Assembly (NCBI GenBank): GCA_023424585.1
Contig: JAFADT010000616.1
Location: 1 to 9,427, forward strand
Direction of reading: 5' to 3'
Length of the DNA: 9,427 bases
From: Pseudomonadota bacterium
GTDB lineage: Bacteria; Myxococcota; Myxococcia; Myxococcales; Myxococcaceae
Position 1 is the first letter of the stretch, and the number at the start of each line of letters is the position of its first letter. This document shows, piece by piece, positions 6,914 through 9,427 of this stretch. A model generated the notes under the pieces. That model did no database searches and was not told the origin of the DNA. It saw nothing but the letters and a program-made list of their open reading frames with translations. The position numbers were made by a program, and so were the translations under genes.

Positions 6914-6928
6914 CATGTTGACAACATG
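6914..6928. promoter_or_regulatory. Perfect 15-bp palindrome CATGTTG-A-CAACATG, candidate operator
   Basis: Two 7-base arms flank a single central base with no mismatch. The site lies 39 bases upstream of the GTG start of the exported protein and overlaps a TTGACA hexamer (6918-6923). The position fits a repressor or activator operator for that gene. I cannot assign a regulator family from the sequence. Confidence 0.45.
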
Positions 6929-6967
6929 CGAAGCCACCGTCGGGTTTCACAGACAAGGGAGTCCGAC

Positions 6968-9166
6968 GTGCTTCGACATGCATCACGATGGATGACGACC
7001 TTCATGCTGGGGTTCGCCTGTGTGCAGACGGGCTGTGCCCCCGCTGAGCCGCCGACGATGCAGTCGCCGGAGGCGGCGTCGGTCTCGCGGCCGCTGCTGG
7101 CCGGTGAGCGTTCGCTGCTGGGCACCACCGCGCTCCCGGCCGTGGAGGCCGCGGACGACAGCGGCGCGGTGGAGCTGGGCGTGCGCTTCCGCAGCGACGC
7201 GCCCGGGCGGATCATGGGCGTGCGCTTCTACAAGGGCGCCGGCAACACGGGCACGCACACCGGCAGCCTGTGGACGACGTCCGGCTCCCTGCTGGCCACC
7301 GCCACGTTCCAGGACGAGACGGCCTCCGGCTGGCAGGAGGTGCGCTTCGCCTCGCCGGTCACCATCTCCGCCGACACGAGCTACGTCGTCTCGTACCACG
7401 CGCCCGCGGGGCGCTACGCCGTGACGGGCAACGGCTTCGCGTCCGCGCTGGACGCGCCGCCCCTGCACGCCGAGGCGGCCAACAATGGCCTCTACCGCTA
7501 CGGCACCAGCGGCTTCCCCACGGACACGTACAACGCGAGCAACTACTGGGTGGACGTGGCCTTCCAGCCCAACGACACCACGCCCCCGCGCGCGCCCGCC
7601 CACGTCACCGCCCTGCCCAGCTCGCCCACCGCCATCGACCTGACTTGGTACGCGTCCGTGGACGGCAGTGGCGAGACGCAGGGCAACGCCCGCTGGCACC
7701 TGGTGTACCGGGGCGGCCAGCTCATCGCGGAGCTGCCCGGCACCACCACGCGCTTCCGCGACACCGGCCTGGCTCCATCCACCGCGTACACGTACACCGT
7801 GCGCGGTCGTGACGCCGCCGGCAACGTGAGCGTGAACTCCCCGGCCGTGACCGCCACCACGCTCTCGAGCGCGGCCTGCGCCCCGTGCAGCCTGTGGGAC
7901 GCCGTCACGGGCGCCCCCCAGTACGAGAACGCCGACACCACCCCGGCGGAGGTCGGCGTGAAGTTCCGCACGGACGTGGCGGGCACGGTGACGAAGGTCC
8001 GCTACTACAAGGGCAGCACCGACAACGGCCCGCACGTGGGCCACCTGTGGAGCGCCACCGGCACGCTGCTGGCCACCACGGAGACGACGCCCGCCGAGAC
8101 GGGCTTCGGCTGGCGCGAGCTGTCCTTCCCCACGCCGGTGAGCCTGGCCGCGAACACGACCTATGTCGTGTCGTACTTCGCCACGGGCGGGCGCTACGCC
8201 ATCACCCCGTACTACTTCAACACGGCGGGCGTGGACGTGCCCCCGCTGCACGCGCCCTCCACCGTGGAGGCCGGTGGCAACGGCGTGCGCAACCTCAACG
8301 GCAGCGCCTTCCCCACGGAGGCGTGGCTCAACACCAACTTCTGGGTGGACGTGACCTTCGCCCCCTCGGCGCCCGGGAGCCCGTCGACGGTGGACCTGAC
8401 CGTGCAGCAGGCGTTCCCGGAGGGCGCGGGCGCCAACGGCGACGTGCTCTTCTACGACATCACCGTGACGAACCAGGGCACGGCGACCGCCACCCACGTC
8501 ACGGTCGACGTCCCGGTCCCCGCCGGCCTGAGCTCCTTCTTCTATTCAGGGACCCCCTCGTCCGGCAGCGGCGGTTACTGCTCGTTCGTCAGCGACCTGG
8601 AGTGCGGCACGCCCACCCTGGCGCCGGGCGCGAGCTTCACCATCCAGGTGCAGGCCATCCCCTTCAGCGCGGGGACGTTCACGAGCCAGGCCACCGTCTC
8701 CTCCTCGGAGACGGACAGCGTGCCGGGCAACAACACCCACGCGCTGGCCATCCCGGTGGGCCCGTCCACCAACCTCGTCACCTTCGACGCGTTCCCCGGT
8801 CAGGACGAGACCTTCAACGGCCCGCACGGCCCCATCCACTTCGGCCTCGACCGCTGGTACATCGCGTCGCCCTGGGGCGGGTTCGACACGAAGAGCATCT
8901 CGTTCAACGGCGGTGGCCTCACCCAGGCCAGCCTGTCCATCTTCGGTCAGCGGCGCGTCCTGGGCCTGGACGCCTTCACCTGGGACAGCGGCGCCACGCT
9001 CACCCTGAGCTGCATCGACCTGCCCACCCTCACCTTCCCGCTGGCCGCGGGCCAGGTGACGCACGTGGTGCCCAGCTGGCAGTCGCCCTGCACGGTCTTC
9101 ACCGTGACGACGTCCAACGGCTGGGACACGAACTTCGACAACCTGGAGCTGTCGCCGCGCCCCTGA
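6968..9166 (+). CDS. Exported multidomain probable lipoprotein: DUF4082 - Fn3 - DUF4082 - DUF11-like - unnamed C-terminal domain
   Basis: This 732-residue protein is built entirely of beta-rich extracellular modules. The GTG at 6968 is chosen because AAGGGAG (6955-6961) precedes it by six bases and a signal peptide follows directly: two Arg, a hydrophobic stretch (TTFMLGFACV) and a lipobox-like VQTG-Cys23. The lipobox is imperfect (Gln at -3), so simple secretion is an alternative. Modules: DUF4082 copy 1 (about 48-201), a fibronectin type III domain (204-300, starting DTTPP), DUF4082 copy 2 (309-465), a DUF11/CARDB-like repeat (473-599, LFYDITVTNQGTATATHVTV), and a last domain (602-732) ending FDNLELS. 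I recognise no family for the last one, though it resembles jelly-roll binding domains. The two DUF4082 copies are about half identical by eye over 98 residues. Cysteine pairs 304/307, 538/546 and 682/708 could form disulfides outside the cytoplasm. No catalytic domain is visible, so a binding, adhesive or structural surface role is the best inference. Confidence 0.9.
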   Translation: MLRHASRWMTTFMLGFACVQTGCAPAEPPTMQSPEAASVSRPLLAGERSLLGTTALPAVEAADDSGAVELGVRFRSDAPGRIMGVRFYKGAGNTGTHTGSLWTTSGSLLATATFQDETASGWQEVRFASPVTISADTSYVVSYHAPAGRYAVTGNGFASALDAPPLHAEAANNGLYRYGTSGFPTDTYNASNYWVDVAFQPNDTTPPRAPAHVTALPSSPTAIDLTWYASVDGSGETQGNARWHLVYRGGQLIAELPGTTTRFRDTGLAPSTAYTYTVRGRDAAGNVSVNSPAVTATTLSSAACAPCSLWDAVTGAPQYENADTTPAEVGVKFRTDVAGTVTKVRYYKGSTDNGPHVGHLWSATGTLLATTETTPAETGFGWRELSFPTPVSLAANTTYVVSYFATGGRYAITPYYFNTAGVDVPPLHAPSTVEAGGNGVRNLNGSAFPTEAWLNTNFWVDVTFAPSAPGSPSTVDLTVQQAFPEGAGANGDVLFYDITVTNQGTATATHVTVDVPVPAGLSSFFYSGTPSSGSGGYCSFVSDLECGTPTLAPGASFTIQVQAIPFSAGTFTSQATVSSSETDSVPGNNTHALAIPVGPSTNLVTFDAFPGQDETFNGPHGPIHFGLDRWYIASPWGGFDTKSISFNGGGLTQASLSIFGQRRVLGLDAFTWDSGATLTLSCIDLPTLTFPLAAGQVTHVVPSWQSPCTVFTVTTSNGWDTNFDNLELSPRP

Positions 9167-9179
9167 GCGTGTGACCCAC

Positions 9180-9217
9180 GGGAGGGCGGGCATGCTTCAC
9201 GGATGCCCGCCCCTCCC
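9180..9217 (+). terminator. Strong GC hairpin after the exported protein gene
   Basis: GGGAGGGCGGGCAT (9180-9193) pairs with ATGCCCGCCCCTCCC (9203-9217). This gives 14 base pairs with one bulged C and a 9-base loop. It starts 13 bases after the stop codon of the exported protein gene. No T-tract follows, as is common for GC-rich genomes, so it may end transcription or protect the 3' end. Confidence 0.7.
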
Positions 9218-9228
9218 CACCATGTGGC

Positions 9229-9351
9229 TCCTCGGCCTGGCTCCGGGCCCAGCCCGAAGTCGAGTCCGCCCACGGCTCCGGCAAGCACAACTACGACTAC
9301 CGGGTGAAGGGCACCGGCATCACCAACGTCGTCACCTGCCACGACCCGTAG
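9229..9351 (+). pseudogene. Start-less coding remnant, 3' end of an unidentified gene
   Basis: A frame ending in TAG at 9349-9351 has a protein-like composition: WLRAQPEVES followed by YDYRVKGTGITNVV and CHDP. Nearly every codon ends in G or C, including a run of 30 such codons before the stop. The frame is open only back to a TGA at 9172-9174 and contains no ATG, GTG or TTG, so it cannot be translated alone. It begins just after the hairpin that ends the exported protein gene. The simplest reading is the C-terminal scrap of a deleted gene. An upstream part in another frame, joined by a frameshift, is possible but was not seen. I do not recognise the family. Confidence 0.4.
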
Positions 9352-9360
9352 CGAGCGGGG

Positions 9361-9427
9361 CTACGACGGCCGCTCGGTCTCGCACGCGGCGGCGCGCGCA
9401 CGCAGCAGGGCCTGCTCCTTCGCGTTG
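9361..9427 (-). CDS. C-terminal end of a minus-strand gene cut by the right edge (partial)
   Basis: Read on the minus strand, the last 67 bases encode a 21-residue tail (NAKEQALLRARAAACETERP plus Ser) followed by TAG at 9363-9361. Codons end almost exclusively in G or C, and the tail looks like a charged amphipathic helix, typical of a real C-terminus. The gene would converge on the exported protein gene. Too little is visible to name the product. Confidence 0.5.
   Translation of the reverse strand, partial: NAKEQALLRARAAACETERPS

Larger units (their letters stand above)
6673..6967. other. Divergent regulatory region between glycosyltransferase pair and exported protein
   Basis: These 295 bases hold no convincing gene. 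The left half is GC-rich; the right half (about 6820-6960) is distinctly more AT-rich and carries the palindromes listed separately. A weak minus-strand promoter candidate for the glycosyltransferase pair sits at 6710-6683. The ribosome binding site of the exported protein is AAGGGAG at 6955-6961. A TTGACA hexamer (6918-6923) lies inside the 15-bp palindrome, but no good -10 follows at the usual spacing. Confidence 0.5.

Noticed and set aside
6983..8497. 504-codon minus-strand open frame over the exported protein gene
   Set aside because: Composed of Arg/Gly/Val/His repeats from antisense reading of GC-biased codons. The plus strand has clear DUF4082 and Fn3 domains.
9222..9427. ATG at 9222 as the start of a small gene
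   Set aside because: Its frame gives an Arg/Pro/His-rich translation and is out of phase with the coding-like remnant ending at 9351; no ribosome site precedes it.

Overview
The window is high-GC DNA with strongly GC-biased third codon positions, long antisense shadow ORFs, frequent GTG/TTG starts and widely spaced genes. This looks like a large-genome deltaproteobacterium of the myxobacterial type (Myxococcus/Corallococcus-like). That is an inference from composition and gene style, not from a marker gene.

Layout. Minus strand, 1-2589: the first codons of a gene leaving the window at the left edge, a small four-helix membrane protein (264-626), and a complete three-domain Xaa-Pro aminopeptidase (748-2589). 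A 290-bp divergent intergenic region follows. Next are three family-4-like GT-B glycosyltransferases. The first is on the plus strand (2880-4124). The other two form a minus-strand pair separated by 21 bp (5533-6672, then 4375-5511). The plus-strand enzyme and the pair converge on a 250-bp spacer that opens with an 89%-identical 55-bp tandem duplication; each copy folds into the same stem-loop. A second divergent region (6673-6967) contains several palindromes. It leads to a 732-residue exported, probable lipoprotein built as DUF4082 - Fn3 - DUF4082 - DUF11-like - unnamed C-terminal beta domain (6968-9166). A strong hairpin follows it, then a start-less coding remnant, and then the C-terminal end of a minus-strand gene cut by the right edge.

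How the parts may work together. The three glycosyltransferases suggest assembly of a surface polysaccharide or glycoconjugate. The divergent multidomain exported protein has modules common in extracellular carbohydrate-binding or adhesive proteins. No flippase, polymerase, ABC transporter or initiating transferase lies in the window, so the pathway and any link to the exported protein are unproven. The aminopeptidase is probably general peptide turnover.

I did not find a clearly new defence or mobile system. The most distinctive items are the structured tandem repeat, the operator-like palindrome upstream of the exported protein, that protein's domain order with its unnamed C-terminal domain, and the orphan coding remnant near the right edge.
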